Below are positions 1-9,007 of a stretch of 64,000 bases of DNA, in pieces (position 1 is the first letter of the stretch; each line of letters starts with the position of its first letter). A program made the position numbers and the translations under genes. Origin of the DNA: Martinezella calliandrae (GTDB lineage Bacteria > Pseudomonadota > Alphaproteobacteria > Rhizobiales > Rhizobiaceae). Location of the stretch: NCBI RefSeq assembly GCF_030272695.1, contig NZ_JARFYN010000011.1:81653-145652 (forward strand), in the 5' to 3' direction. Under the pieces are notes generated by a model, which saw nothing but the letters and a program-made list of their open reading frames with translations, was not told where the DNA came from and searched no databases.

Positions 1-248
1 ACGAGCCAGCAGCGGGCGACCTTCGCGGCGTCGTCCGTTTGAGCTCGTTGCTTGTAGTCCGGTCGCAAACAGAACCATGATCGGCGCGGGCATAACCCGG
101 TGCATGGCAATGGCGACCGATCCCGTATCGATGATCTTTACTCTTCAGAGGCATGGACTTTGCTTTCGTGCCGCCGTGCATCAGCCCGGTCACTCCCCGT
201 CATCGAGGAGCTTTCGCTCGAGGCTTTTTCGTAGGAGCTGAAAGGACG

Positions 249-960
249 CTACTCGACCCATGCCGCAATCCGTTCGGCGATAGTCTCGGGGGGCGTCGAT
301 GTACAGGAAGTGACCGACGTCGGGAACGACTTCCATCGCGTGCCGAGCGGCGAACCGATGTCGGTCGTCGACCTGCGGGGGAGGATGCAGCCGTCGTCCG
401 CTCCGTGGAGCTGTAGCAGGGGCACCGCGATCGGCTGAGACAGGCGGCGCGACGCCCAAAGCATGCCGGGTCGCAGCATCTCCCGGTAGTACTTTAAAGG
501 CGCTCGTGTAGCTCTGCCTGGAGAGCTGGATCAAGCGAGAAGCCGGGCGACCACTGACGCCAGAGGCGGTCGATGAGGGCGAGATCGCGGGCGGTGACGA
601 TCCAGCCGCTTCCTGGCAGTTGAAAGAGCCCTATGTACCAGCTCCGGCGCAGCCGAGCAGGGTGCGTCAGCCTGCCCATGAACGTGAGTGGGTGAGGGAT
701 TGCGAGCGCGAGGGCGCGTTCGATCGGCTCCGGAGCGGTGACGCAGGCATCATATGTGATCAGAGCGCCCCAGTCGTGGCCAATCAACTCCACGGGCCGC
801 CCCGGAGACCAGCGGTCGATCGGGGCCAGCACGTCGCTGGTCAGGGCTGCGAAGTCGAACGGCCCCGCAGTCGGGGACGGCGCGTAACCGCAAAGCCAGG
901 GTGCGACGACGTGACGTTCACGGCGACCGAGCTCGGCAAGCGAGCGTAATCCGCCATCGG
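249..960 (-). pseudogene. alpha/beta hydrolase (epoxide hydrolase/dehalogenase-like), decayed
   Basis: Read on the minus strand, fragments in different frames join into one alpha/beta hydrolase. One piece (about 960 to 494) carries the strand and nucleophile elbow VELIGHDWGA, with the Asp of the GHDWG motif as likely nucleophile. A second (about 479 to 249) carries LQLHGADDGCILP, the late acid region, and ends with ETIAERIAAWVE. Between them lie at least three frame changes: after HERL near 494, after the LHGADD strand, and just before ETIAERI. The segment with PDVGHFLYID, holding the expected catalytic His, is only readable in another frame. No start codon or N-terminal HG-F motif is visible, so the 5' end is also missing. 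The gene cannot make an active enzyme; the exact subfamily is uncertain. Confidence 0.75.
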
Positions 961-1241
961 CTACCCGCTTCTCAAAATAAGGCCAGCCGCATTTCGTGCG
1001 CTAGGTCCGTTTGAAATCAGGCAGTTATGAAATTTGTGTAAGCGGGTTTTAGGTTCGGATCCCATCAAGAGCTAGGTAAGCGGATCGGCATCTTCTTGGG
1101 ATAGCCGGCCTGTACAAGCGACATTTCCCAAAGGCTGTGGCCGCTTTATTCGCCGGCGCTGATTGTCGGCCGTTTGCGTATCTGGAACCTGGTTGAAGGT
1201 CGTTACAGGGACGCAGGCCTTCAGACGGTCGGACGGGTCTC

Positions 1242-2447
1242 CTACTCCATCGCCAGGATCATGTTGCGCACGACAGGGTAGATCTCCTTCTCCCAGCGAC
1301 GGCCGTTGAAGACGCCGTAATGTCCGACGTTGGCCTGCAGGTGGTGGCGCTTCAGGTGAGGGCGCAGCGAACGACAGAGGTCGTGGGCGACCGAGGTCTG
1401 GCCTAGGGCGCAGATGTCGTCGCGCCCGCCCTCGACCGTCAGGAGTGCCGTGTTGCGTATCAGGCCCGGATCCACCTTGCGCCCGCGATGGGTATACTCG
1501 CCCGTCGCCAGTTCGGCCTTCTGGAAGACGCGGTCGATCGTCTCGAGATAGAATTCTTCCGTAAGGTCGAGCACTGCGAAATATTCATTGTAAAAGGTCT
1601 TGATCTTCCCGGCTTCGGCCGTCTCGCCCTTTGCCAGGTGCTCGAAGAGCTTGCGATGGGCGGTCTGATGGCGCTCCATGTTCATGCTCATGAAGGCGCC
1701 GAGCTGGACGACGCCCGGATAGACCCGCCGCCCGCCGCCGGCAAAGCGCAACGGAACGCAGCTGATCAGCGAATTCTCGAACCATGCGAGCGATTTCGAG
1801 ACGGCGAGTTGGTTGACCTTCGTGGGGCTCTCGCGCGGATCTACCGGACCGGCCATCAGCGTCATGGTTCTTGGCGTGGCGGCATGCCTAGCTTCCGACA
1901 TCACGGCAACGGCCACGAGCGTCTGAACGCAGGGCTGGCAGACGGCAAGGATATGTCCGTCGGGGCCGATCTCCTCCAGAAAGCGGATGATATAGTCCAC
2001 GTAATCGTCCATTCCGAAGTGACCGGCGGAAAGCGGAACGTCGCGCGCGTTGGCCCAGTCGGTGATATAGACGTCGTGGTCGCGCAGCAGCGTCTGAACC
2101 GTGCCCCTCAGAAGTGTCGAGAAATGGCCGGAGAGCGGGGCGATGACGAGCACCCGTGGCCGTCTCGTATCAACGTCCGCAGAAAAATGCAGCAGCCTGC
2201 CGAAAGGCAGATCGAGGGCTGTCCCCAGGGTGATCGGCACATCGCGCTTGCCGATCGTCACCGATGTTATGCCGAAGTCCGGACGTTCGTGGGTTAGCTG
2301 GAACCGGGAGATCATCTCCATCGCCGCCTCGAAGTAGCGGCTCAGGTCGCCGCTCCAGAAGCTCGAGGAAAGCATCTCGAGGCGTCGCGCCCAGTCGCGC
2401 ATCGGGGCGAGGAGGTCTTCCTGGAACTGATAGGCTTGGTAGAGCAT
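1242..2447 (-). CDS. phaZ: intracellular polyhydroxyalkanoate (PHB) depolymerase
   Basis: This 401-residue protein matches the intracellular PHB depolymerase family, which degrades native storage granules in the cytoplasm. The conserved N-terminus MLYQAYQFQEDLLAPMRDWA supports the ATG at 2447 rather than an upstream in-frame start, and GGAG sits 7 bases before it. The lipase-box-like element AVCQPCVQTL (about residue 170) carries the Cys that replaces Ser as nucleophile in this family. The late Asp (VEGGRDDICALGQT) and His (ANVGHYGVFNG) of the triad are present near the C-terminus. Length fits the family. It is divergent from a GST gene; an inverted repeat lies just upstream of its ribosome binding site. 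No PHB synthase or phasin is in the window. Confidence 0.93.
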   Translation of the reverse strand: MLYQAYQFQEDLLAPMRDWARRLEMLSSSFWSGDLSRYFEAAMEMISRFQLTHERPDFGITSVTIGKRDVPITLGTALDLPFGRLLHFSADVDTRRPRVLVIAPLSGHFSTLLRGTVQTLLRDHDVYITDWANARDVPLSAGHFGMDDYVDYIIRFLEEIGPDGHILAVCQPCVQTLVAVAVMSEARHAATPRTMTLMAGPVDPRESPTKVNQLAVSKSLAWFENSLISCVPLRFAGGGRRVYPGVVQLGAFMSMNMERHQTAHRKLFEHLAKGETAEAGKIKTFYNEYFAVLDLTEEFYLETIDRVFQKAELATGEYTHRGRKVDPGLIRNTALLTVEGGRDDICALGQTSVAHDLCRSLRPHLKRHHLQANVGHYGVFNGRRWEKEIYPVVRNMILAME

Positions 2448-2458
2448 GACGCATCTCC

Positions 2459-2485
2459 TGCATCGCAAAAGAATTTCGCGATGCA
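2459..2485. promoter_or_regulatory. inverted repeat in the phaZ / GST divergent promoter
   Basis: TGCATCGC and GCGATGCA form perfect 8-bp arms separated by 11 bases. A third half-site, GCGATGC, lies at 2509-2515. The repeat sits directly upstream of the phaZ ribosome binding site, where a repressor could block transcription. PHB regulators of the PhaR type bind TGC-rich sites in other bacteria, so PhaR is one candidate; that link is inference. Confidence 0.4.
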
Positions 2486-2562
2486 AAAATGCTAGTGCAA
2501 TATTTCTTGCGATGCGAGAAGATTGTCTGCGAAAGCAATATTGTTCGAAGGATGTGGGTAGA

Positions 2563-3216
2563 ATGACGCAAGCGACACTGACGATTTCCTCGAAGAACTA
2601 TTCCTCGTGGTCGCTGCGCGGCTGGCTCCTGTGCCGGATGGCAGGGCTGGATTTCACCGAAGTGCTCGTCGAACTGGATGACAATGCCCGCCAGGAGCTT
2701 CTGCTGCTTTCGCCCTCGGTGCTCGTCCCAAGACTCACACACGACGATGTCACCGTGTGGGATACGCTGGCGATTGCTGAATATCTGCACGAAATCGCTC
2801 CAAAGGCCGGCCTCTGGCCCGCCGCGCAGGCAATACGCGCCCGCTGCCGATCCGTCTCCGGCGAGATGCATTCGGGCTTCCACAATCTGCGTTCGGCACT
2901 GCCGATGAACTTGAAGTCAAAGCACGAGAGCTTCAAGATCTTCTCGGGCGCGCGGCCGGATGTCGAGCGCGTGAAGACGATCTGGACCGAATGCCTGGAT
3001 GCCAGCGGCGGCCCCTGGCTCTTCGGTGGTGCTCCGACCGTTGCCGACGCCATGTACGCGCCGGTCTGCGCGCGTTTCCGCACCTATGCCGTGGAACTCG
3101 AACCGCAACTGGCAGCTTACTCCGACACCGTCTTGTCCTGGCCGCTCATGATCGAATGGACAGCCGGCGCGATCGCCGAACCGGACGAAATCGTCGAGCT
3201 GGAAGTGGAATTCTGA
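2563..3216 (+). CDS. glutathione S-transferase family protein
   Basis: The 217-residue product has the thioredoxin-fold N-terminal domain (TISSKNYSSWSLRGWLLCRM, then VLVPRLTHDDVTVWDTLAIAEYL) followed by an all-helical C-terminal domain. The Ser in NYSSWS fits the active-site position used by many bacterial GSTs, and the cis-Pro (VPRL) and the TLAIAEYL glutathione-binding segment are in place. ATG at 2563 is chosen because the fold begins right after it; in-frame codons upstream run through the promoter and the repeat shared with phaZ. The protein probably acts in the cytosol on electrophiles or peroxides; the substrate cannot be told. It is transcribed divergently from phaZ. Confidence 0.85.
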   Translation: MTQATLTISSKNYSSWSLRGWLLCRMAGLDFTEVLVELDDNARQELLLLSPSVLVPRLTHDDVTVWDTLAIAEYLHEIAPKAGLWPAAQAIRARCRSVSGEMHSGFHNLRSALPMNLKSKHESFKIFSGARPDVERVKTIWTECLDASGGPWLFGGAPTVADAMYAPVCARFRTYAVELEPQLAAYSDTVLSWPLMIEWTAGAIAEPDEIVELEVEF

Positions 3217-3464
3217 GCGGCCGGGACTATCGAGCCTGTCCTGGCTGAAACATAGCGCATTGTATGGGCTGAAGAATGCTCATTATCAGCGGAGCCTTTA
3301 CATCGCTCCGTCGGTTTGGCGCACCCGTGAAGGGGAGCGGGAAAAAGCTGTGGGGGAGCATATAACGCTGACCGGAGAATATCGATGGCCGCCGTTAGGG
3401 TAGTATATCGCCCCCTCCCGCAAACCGCCCCATTCACGCGGGAGCATGAGGATTTGTGGGGCGA

Positions 3465-4911
3465 TCATGCGGCGTGGGCTGTTTCGTCGATCTCTTGATT
3501 GTCGTTGGCCAGGCCTGGATACCACTGCCGGAAGGTCGAGCGCAGGGAACCGTCGAGGGTCTGCGTTCGGGTTTGCAGCAGAAGATGCGCACCAGTCCTG
3601 CTCCATTACATCTGTTGCTTCTTGGCAAAGCGCTTGGAGATGACGGCGTTGACGGTCGCCTCAACAAAGGCCGGGGAGATGCGCTCTCCAGAGCGATAGC
3701 GCTCGCCGTAATTGATCAGGCTCGCGCTGTTGGAGGCGATGTAGGCCTGGAACTCGCCGATGGCGCTCAGGAACTTGCGCATGTTTGGATAGTCCGTTTC
3801 GAGACCTTCCGCGTCGCATTGCAGATCGGCAATTTCATCACGGGCACGATAGCCGTTGCCATGCCAGAGATGCCATTTGATCCTGCGTAGGCCCTGAAGC
3901 ATATCCTGCCCAGCCTGCTCGTCGTGGTTTTCGAGCCCCTGCGCGAACTGGCGAAGGACCGTGATGCGCATGGTGATATGGAACCAGTCGAGGACATGCT
4001 CGCTCGCCGGCGCGATCATCTCGGCGAGGGAGCGAACTTCTTCGCCGCCATCGGTGATGAAAGTGATATCCTGATTAGCCTGAACGCCCTGCTTTTTGAG
4101 ATGATCGAGGATGCGCCGCTGCGGCTTAGGGTCGTGGCCGTGGACGAAACCGAAGTAGCGGGGATCACCCTCTTCAGGCAGCGAGCGGCCGACAATCAGC
4201 TCGAAATTCTTCTTCCGGTCGTTGCGGTCGCGGATGTATCCGCCATCCAGGCCGATGACGATGCGGCCATCCGGAATGGGCAGGTTCATCCAATCGCGCG
4301 GGCAGGCATCCTGCATGAAGGACACCCGCTCTTCCGTCAATTCCCGCTCGATACGGCACGCGGTGCGCAGCGCATGCTGCCGGACTGTGGTGGCGTTGGC
4401 GCCGCAATCAATCGGCAGCACGTCAGCCAGTAGTTCGGCCGCGGCGGCATAGGGCACGAGCGAGGCCCACCGGGTCTCCAGGTAAAGGCGTTCAGGTGCG
4501 GTGTGGTTAGAGATCAGTTTCCGCAAGGGTGAGATCGTTGCTGGGCCGTTCCCTCCGGCCGTCCGTGGCAAGCAATAGCGCGGGCTCTTCAGCCGGACGT
4601 CGCCGAACAGCTTATGGGGTGACGGGATAGCTTCCCTTGATGCGCAGACGGCAACCATCCAGATCGCGGTTTTCCCTGAGCCACAATTCCACCTGCGTCT
4701 CCACGATCGCCTGCTGCAATTTGGCTAGCAGGGTCTTCGCCTCCGACAATGACAGTCCGAGATCCTCGGCACCTTTCGTCACCTTCGCCAAATCCGCAAC
4801 GGTCTCGGTCGCGATCGTCTCGCCGTCATCATCCATCATATGCAATACCAACCGCGCCCGCATGTCCTCTTCCCGCATCGAGTTTTCCAGAATGGCAGGG
4901 GCGATTTTCAA
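3465..4911 (-). pseudogene. ISKra4-family transposase, frameshifted and nonsense-mutated
   Basis: The minus strand encodes an ISKra4-type transposase in pieces. The N-terminal part (4911 to 4612) contains GLSLSEAKTLLAKLQQ and ends ...RIKGSYPVTP. The middle part resumes in another frame at HKLFGDVRLKSPRY near 4610 and includes the catalytic-region motifs GLDGGYIRDRND and DWFHITMRI. It stops at TAA (3606-3608) after KKQQM. Translation beyond that stop in the same frame gives WSRTGAHLLLQTRTQ and FRQWYPG, the family's usual C-terminus, down to TGA at 3465-3467. So there are two lesions: a one-base frame change near 4615 and an in-frame stop. Some ISKra4 members use programmed frameshifting, but the internal stop still kills this copy. 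Terminal inverted repeats and target duplications could not be fixed by eye. Confidence 0.85.
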
Positions 4912-5054
4912 TGGACGGTTCTGAATGCGGCAGTCCGCTTCGTGTTACAGCAAACGCTTACAAGCGAAAGGTTCCCTCGAGAGCTACACGGATTGCTGGG
5001 TCGACAGATTAGATAATTGCGCGACCTCCAATTCAACATGAGGTCGTGAGCGTG

Positions 5055-6395
5055 ATGTTGACCAAGACCCATCTCTTCGAGAATCGTGGCCCGGACGAAA
5101 GGCCGCGCATCGTGATCATAGGTGCCGGTTTTGCCGGAGTTGCAGCCGCGCGGGCGCTCCGGAAGTGCGATGCGGAGGTTCTGCTTATCGATCGGCGCAA
5201 TCATCACATTTTCCAGCCGCTTCTTTACCAGGTGGCGACCGCAGTGCTGGCGCCGTCTGAGATCGCCGCGCCGATCCGGCAGGTTGAGGCGAAGCAAGCC
5301 AATCTGAATGTGGCGCTGGGCGAGGTCGTCGGCGTCGACCTAAACCGTCGCACGGTTGAAGTCGTCAGTCCCGGGATTGGCGTTCGCGAGGTGCGGTTCG
5401 ATTTCCTCGTGGTTGCCACAGGCATGCGCCCGAGCTATTTTGGTCATGACGAATTCGCGGCTTATGCACCTGGGCTCAAGAATCTCGCGGACGCCGAGAC
5501 GATCCGCACGAAGATCCTGAGCGCCTTTGAAATGGCCGAGGCGACCGATGATGAAAACGAGCGCGCTCGCTACATGAACTTTGTGCTCGTTGGCGCCGGA
5601 CCCACAGGCGTCGAGCTCGCGGCGTCGCTTGCAGACATGGTGCGTGTCACGCTGCGCAGAAATTTCAGGCAGATCGATCCGGCAATGAGCACGATTACCC
5701 TGCTCGAGGGCGGCGATCGGGTACTTCCGAGCTTTGCTCCATCCTTGTCAGAAAGGGCCGCCCGCCACCTTGCGAGGATCGGCGTGACGGTGATGACCGG
5801 CGTCAAGGTCGAGAACGTCGATGCACACGGCGTCATCGCAGGCGGAAAAAGGATTGAAAGCGCGACCGTTTTGTGGACAGCAGGCGTAGCGGCATCGCCG
5901 ATCATCAAGCTGCTCGATGTCAAGACCGACCGGGCGGGCAGGGCATTGGTCGAGCCTTTCCTCAATCTGCACGGCTGGCCATATGTATTCGTCACTGGCG
6001 ACACCGCGTCCATACAGCAGGACGGGCGACCCGTGCCCGGCGTCGCGCAGGCGGCCATCCAGCAGGGGCGTTATGTTGGACGCCTAATCGCCGATCAGAT
6101 CAGGGGGCGCGAACCAAAGCGCCCATTCCGGTACCGAGACAAGGGCAACATGGCGGTCGTCGGCAGGAACTACGCCATCCTGGAGGCTGGTCATCTGAGA
6201 ATGAGTGGCTTCCTCACCTGGCTTGTATGGGTTTTCATCCACCTGATGGCGCTGCCGCAGATGCAGAACCGCTGGAGAGTTCAATCGCAATGGCTATGGT
6301 CGTACCTGACTGGCCAGCGCAGCTCGCGGCTGATTTCGGAAGCGCCACAATCCCCGAACGTTGCGGTCACGGCAAAACAAACAATCGCGCCATGA
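5055..6395 (+). CDS. ndh: type II NADH dehydrogenase (NADH:quinone oxidoreductase)
   Basis: This is a single-subunit, non-proton-pumping NADH dehydrogenase of about 446 residues. The N-terminal FAD-binding Rossmann motif is IVIIGAGFAGVAAARAL and the second nucleotide-binding motif, for NADH, is FVLVGAGPTGVELAASLADM. The FAD-associated segment YVFVTGDTASI and the quinone-side sequence GVAQAAIQQGRYVG are typical. The C-terminus has a hydrophobic helix (GFLTWLVWVFIHLMALPQM) that anchors NDH-2 to the inner face of the membrane. GTG codons at 5046 and 5052 are alternative starts; ATG at 5055 has GAGG about 11 bases upstream. The gene stands alone, followed by a strong terminator. Confidence 0.92.
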   Translation: MLTKTHLFENRGPDERPRIVIIGAGFAGVAAARALRKCDAEVLLIDRRNHHIFQPLLYQVATAVLAPSEIAAPIRQVEAKQANLNVALGEVVGVDLNRRTVEVVSPGIGVREVRFDFLVVATGMRPSYFGHDEFAAYAPGLKNLADAETIRTKILSAFEMAEATDDENERARYMNFVLVGAGPTGVELAASLADMVRVTLRRNFRQIDPAMSTITLLEGGDRVLPSFAPSLSERAARHLARIGVTVMTGVKVENVDAHGVIAGGKRIESATVLWTAGVAASPIIKLLDVKTDRAGRALVEPFLNLHGWPYVFVTGDTASIQQDGRPVPGVAQAAIQQGRYVGRLIADQIRGREPKRPFRYRDKGNMAVVGRNYAILEAGHLRMSGFLTWLVWVFIHLMALPQMQNRWRVQSQWLWSYLTGQRSSRLISEAPQSPNVAVTAKQTIAP

Positions 6396-6482
6396 TCCGT
6401 TTGGCACGAGTGAGTGACAACCTCGCACCACGATCATGCCGCTGATCGAATGTGACGTAACGGTTAAAACTTCTTGGTCATC

Positions 6483-6510
6483 ACCCGCGCTGCTCCGCCG
6501 CGCGGGTTTT
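6483..6510 (+). terminator. rho-independent terminator downstream of ndh
   Basis: Perfect 8-bp arms ACCCGCGC and GCGCGGGT enclose a 9-base loop and run directly into T residues. It lies about 90 bases after the ndh stop codon on the same strand. Confidence 0.75.
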
Positions 6511-6880
6511 GTCGTCAGGCCGAGGGAAGGGGAAAGTTTCGGATACCTTTCACCTTGCGCGATCACCCGCTTGGTTAGGAGTTGGCAGGCAATCGACGGT
6601 GTACCTAAAATCGTCACCTCCATAAGCGGTCACTGCAATATCGTCGGCAGCCGCACGGCAGCCTTATGGAGGTCAAGTCTTTGAAGTCGTCAACGAATGC
6701 ACCCCGATGGCCCTCACGTTCATTTCCCCGCTGAGTGAACGGATGCTCGAAGGCGAAAATGAATAAGGCACGGACGTCCTCCCTGCCGCAGAGTTCGCCA
6801 AGAAGAAAGTGCAGACGGGAGCCATAGTCATCCTCGTACTCATTTCGAGAAATCGAGAAATATCGAGCAGGAGAACGAGA

Positions 6881-8095
6881 ATGGCACTCGCAACCATGGA
6901 AAACAGGCAAGCGAAGCCCTTACCCGCGCCGAACAGCGACTTCTACCAACTGGCCGACGTCCTGACTGCCAACGAAATGGCGATCGTCAAAAAAGTGCGG
7001 ACCTATATGGAAACCAAGGTCCAGCCGATTATCAACAAGTACTGGTCGGAGGACGCGTTTCCTTTCGAACTGCTGCCTTCGTTCAAGGAACTGGGCTTGG
7101 GCGGCTTGGGGTATGAGGGCTACGAATGCGCCGGCGGCAGCCAGAAGCTCTTCGGCTTTGTCGCAATGGAGCTAGCCCGCGTCGACGCCTCGTTCTGCAC
7201 CTTCTTTGGTGTGCATAGCGGCCTGGCAATGGGGTCTATCTATCTCGACGGATCGGAAGAGCAGAAGCAGAAGTGGCTGCCGCCAATGGCGCGTTGGGAA
7301 AAGATCGGCTGCTTCGGCCTCACTGAACCGCTGGTCGGTTCGGGAACGAGCGGCGGGCTGACCACGACCGCCAAGCGCGAGGGCGACACCTGGGTACTCA
7401 ATGGTGAGAAGCGTTGGATCGGCAATGCGACGTGGTGTGACGTTTCGATCATCTGGGCGCGTGACATCGCCGACAACCAGGTGAAGGGCTTCATCGTCGA
7501 GAACAAGACGACGCCCGGATTCAGTGTCGAGAAGATCGAGCACAAGATCGCGCTCAAGGTCGTCCAGAATGGCGTGATCACGTTGAAAGACGTGCGGATA
7601 TCGGAAGAGAACCGACTGCAGGGCGGCAATTCGTTCCGCGATACCGCGCGCGTGCTCAGGATGACGCGCTACATGGTCGGCTGGGCCTCGACCGGTATCC
7701 AGATGGGTGCTTTCGAGGCAACATTGAAGTACACGCAGGAACGCCTGCAGTTCGGCAAGCCGATCGCTTCGTTCCAGATGGTGCAGGATATCCTTGCCAA
7801 AATGCTCGCGAACGTCACCGCCTGCCAATGCCTGATGGTCCGCCTGGCGCAGATGGACGACGAGGGCAAGCTCGCCGATCATCACGCCTCGTTGGCGAAG
7901 GCGTTCTGCACGGCAAAGTCGCGCGAAACGGTTTCGTGGGGCCGAGAGCTGCTCGGTGGCAACGGCATCGTCACCGACTACAATGTCGCGCGCTTCTTCT
8001 CGGACGCCGAAGCGCTCTACTCATACGAGGGCACCTATCAGATGCAGAATCTGATCGTCGGTAAAGCCATCACCGGGCTTGGTGCATTCGTGTGA
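6881..8095 (+). CDS. acyl-CoA dehydrogenase
   Basis: The 404-residue flavoprotein has the three acyl-CoA dehydrogenase domains. The FAD/substrate motif CFGLTEPLVGSGTSG is near residue 145, the middle beta domain includes GEKRWIGNATW, and the C-terminal helical domain has QFGKPIASFQMVQ and LLGGNGI. The Glu in YSYEGTYQMQN matches the catalytic base used in glutaryl-CoA dehydrogenases and plant ACX4-type enzymes. It would introduce the alpha,beta double bond in an acyl-CoA and pass electrons to ETF. ATG at 6881 has AGGAG 8-9 bases upstream. It is the first gene of a same-strand cluster ending near 16.6 kb. The dehydrogenase of carnitine-type pathways (CaiA) belongs to the same superfamily; the substrate is unknown. 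Confidence 0.9.
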   Translation: MALATMENRQAKPLPAPNSDFYQLADVLTANEMAIVKKVRTYMETKVQPIINKYWSEDAFPFELLPSFKELGLGGLGYEGYECAGGSQKLFGFVAMELARVDASFCTFFGVHSGLAMGSIYLDGSEEQKQKWLPPMARWEKIGCFGLTEPLVGSGTSGGLTTTAKREGDTWVLNGEKRWIGNATWCDVSIIWARDIADNQVKGFIVENKTTPGFSVEKIEHKIALKVVQNGVITLKDVRISEENRLQGGNSFRDTARVLRMTRYMVGWASTGIQMGAFEATLKYTQERLQFGKPIASFQMVQDILAKMLANVTACQCLMVRLAQMDDEGKLADHHASLAKAFCTAKSRETVSWGRELLGGNGIVTDYNVARFFSDAEALYSYEGTYQMQNLIVGKAITGLGAFV

Positions 8096-8164
8096 GCAAT
8101 GGCGAGCCACCGGTCCGCCTCCCACCGTGGCTCGCCCCCTTCCCTGAACAGGAGTTTTATCATC

Positions 8165-8968
8165 ATGGCTTCGGAAAACGCGGGCCTGACGCTCGCAAAC
8201 GTCCTCTATGAGAAGAAAGGCAGCACTGCCTATGTCACTGTCAACCGGCCGAAAGTCCTCAACGCCCTGAATACGCCGACATGGTCGGACTTGCGAAAGG
8301 CCTTCGAGGACGCCCGCGACGATGCCGCCATACGCGGCGTCATTCTGACAGGTGCCGGCGACAAGGCTTTCATCGCCGGTGCCGACATAAGCGAACTCGC
8401 GCAGGTCACGGCCTTCGAGGCTGAGCAGTCCAGCCGCTTTGGCCAGGGAGTCCTGGATACTATCGAGAGCCTTGGCAAGCCGGTCATCGCCGCCGTGAAT
8501 GGCTTTGCGCTGGGTGGCGGCTGCGAGACCGCGATGGCGTGCACCATCAGGATCGCCGTGGAGTCCGCCAGGTTCGGCCAGCCGGAAGTCAAGCTCGGAT
8601 TGGTCCCCGGCGGTGGCGGCACGCAACGTCTGCCGCGGCTGGTCGGCAAGGGGAGGGCGCTTCATCTTATCCTCTCTGGCGAGATGATCACTGCACAGGA
8701 AGCGTATCGGATCGGGCTGGTCAACGAGATCGTTCCGCCTGCCGAGCTGATCACCCGCGCCGAGGCAATCCTACAGAACATTGCATCAAACGCCCCCATT
8801 GCCGTCAAGCTCGCGCTCGAGGCGGCCAATATGGGGATGGAGACAAGCCAAAACGAAGGGCTGCTGCTCGAGGCCTCCTATTTCGGGCTCTGCGCCGCAA
8901 CCGAGGACAAGAAGGAGGGCACGACCGCCTTCCTCGAAAAGCGCCTGCCGCAGTTCCGCGGACGGTGA
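8165..8968 (+). CDS. enoyl-CoA hydratase (crotonase family)
   Basis: The 267-residue product is a crotonase-fold protein. The oxyanion-hole segments FIAGADISEL and ALGGGCETAMAC are present. Both Glu residues used by true hydratases are kept: GGGCE and the Glu of GQPEVKLGLVPGGGGTQRL. It should add water across a 2-enoyl-CoA, following the acyl-CoA dehydrogenase encoded 69 bases upstream. ATG at 8165 (MASENAG) has AGGAG about 10 bases before it; an in-frame ATG at 8099 lacks such a site and its extra residues are not family-like. Confidence 0.9.
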   Translation: MASENAGLTLANVLYEKKGSTAYVTVNRPKVLNALNTPTWSDLRKAFEDARDDAAIRGVILTGAGDKAFIAGADISELAQVTAFEAEQSSRFGQGVLDTIESLGKPVIAAVNGFALGGGCETAMACTIRIAVESARFGQPEVKLGLVPGGGGTQRLPRLVGKGRALHLILSGEMITAQEAYRIGLVNEIVPPAELITRAEAILQNIASNAPIAVKLALEAANMGMETSQNEGLLLEASYFGLCAATEDKKEGTTAFLEKRLPQFRGR

Positions 8969-9007
8969 AAAACCCGACGCATACGGCAATTCAGAAAGGA
9001 TGCCCCC

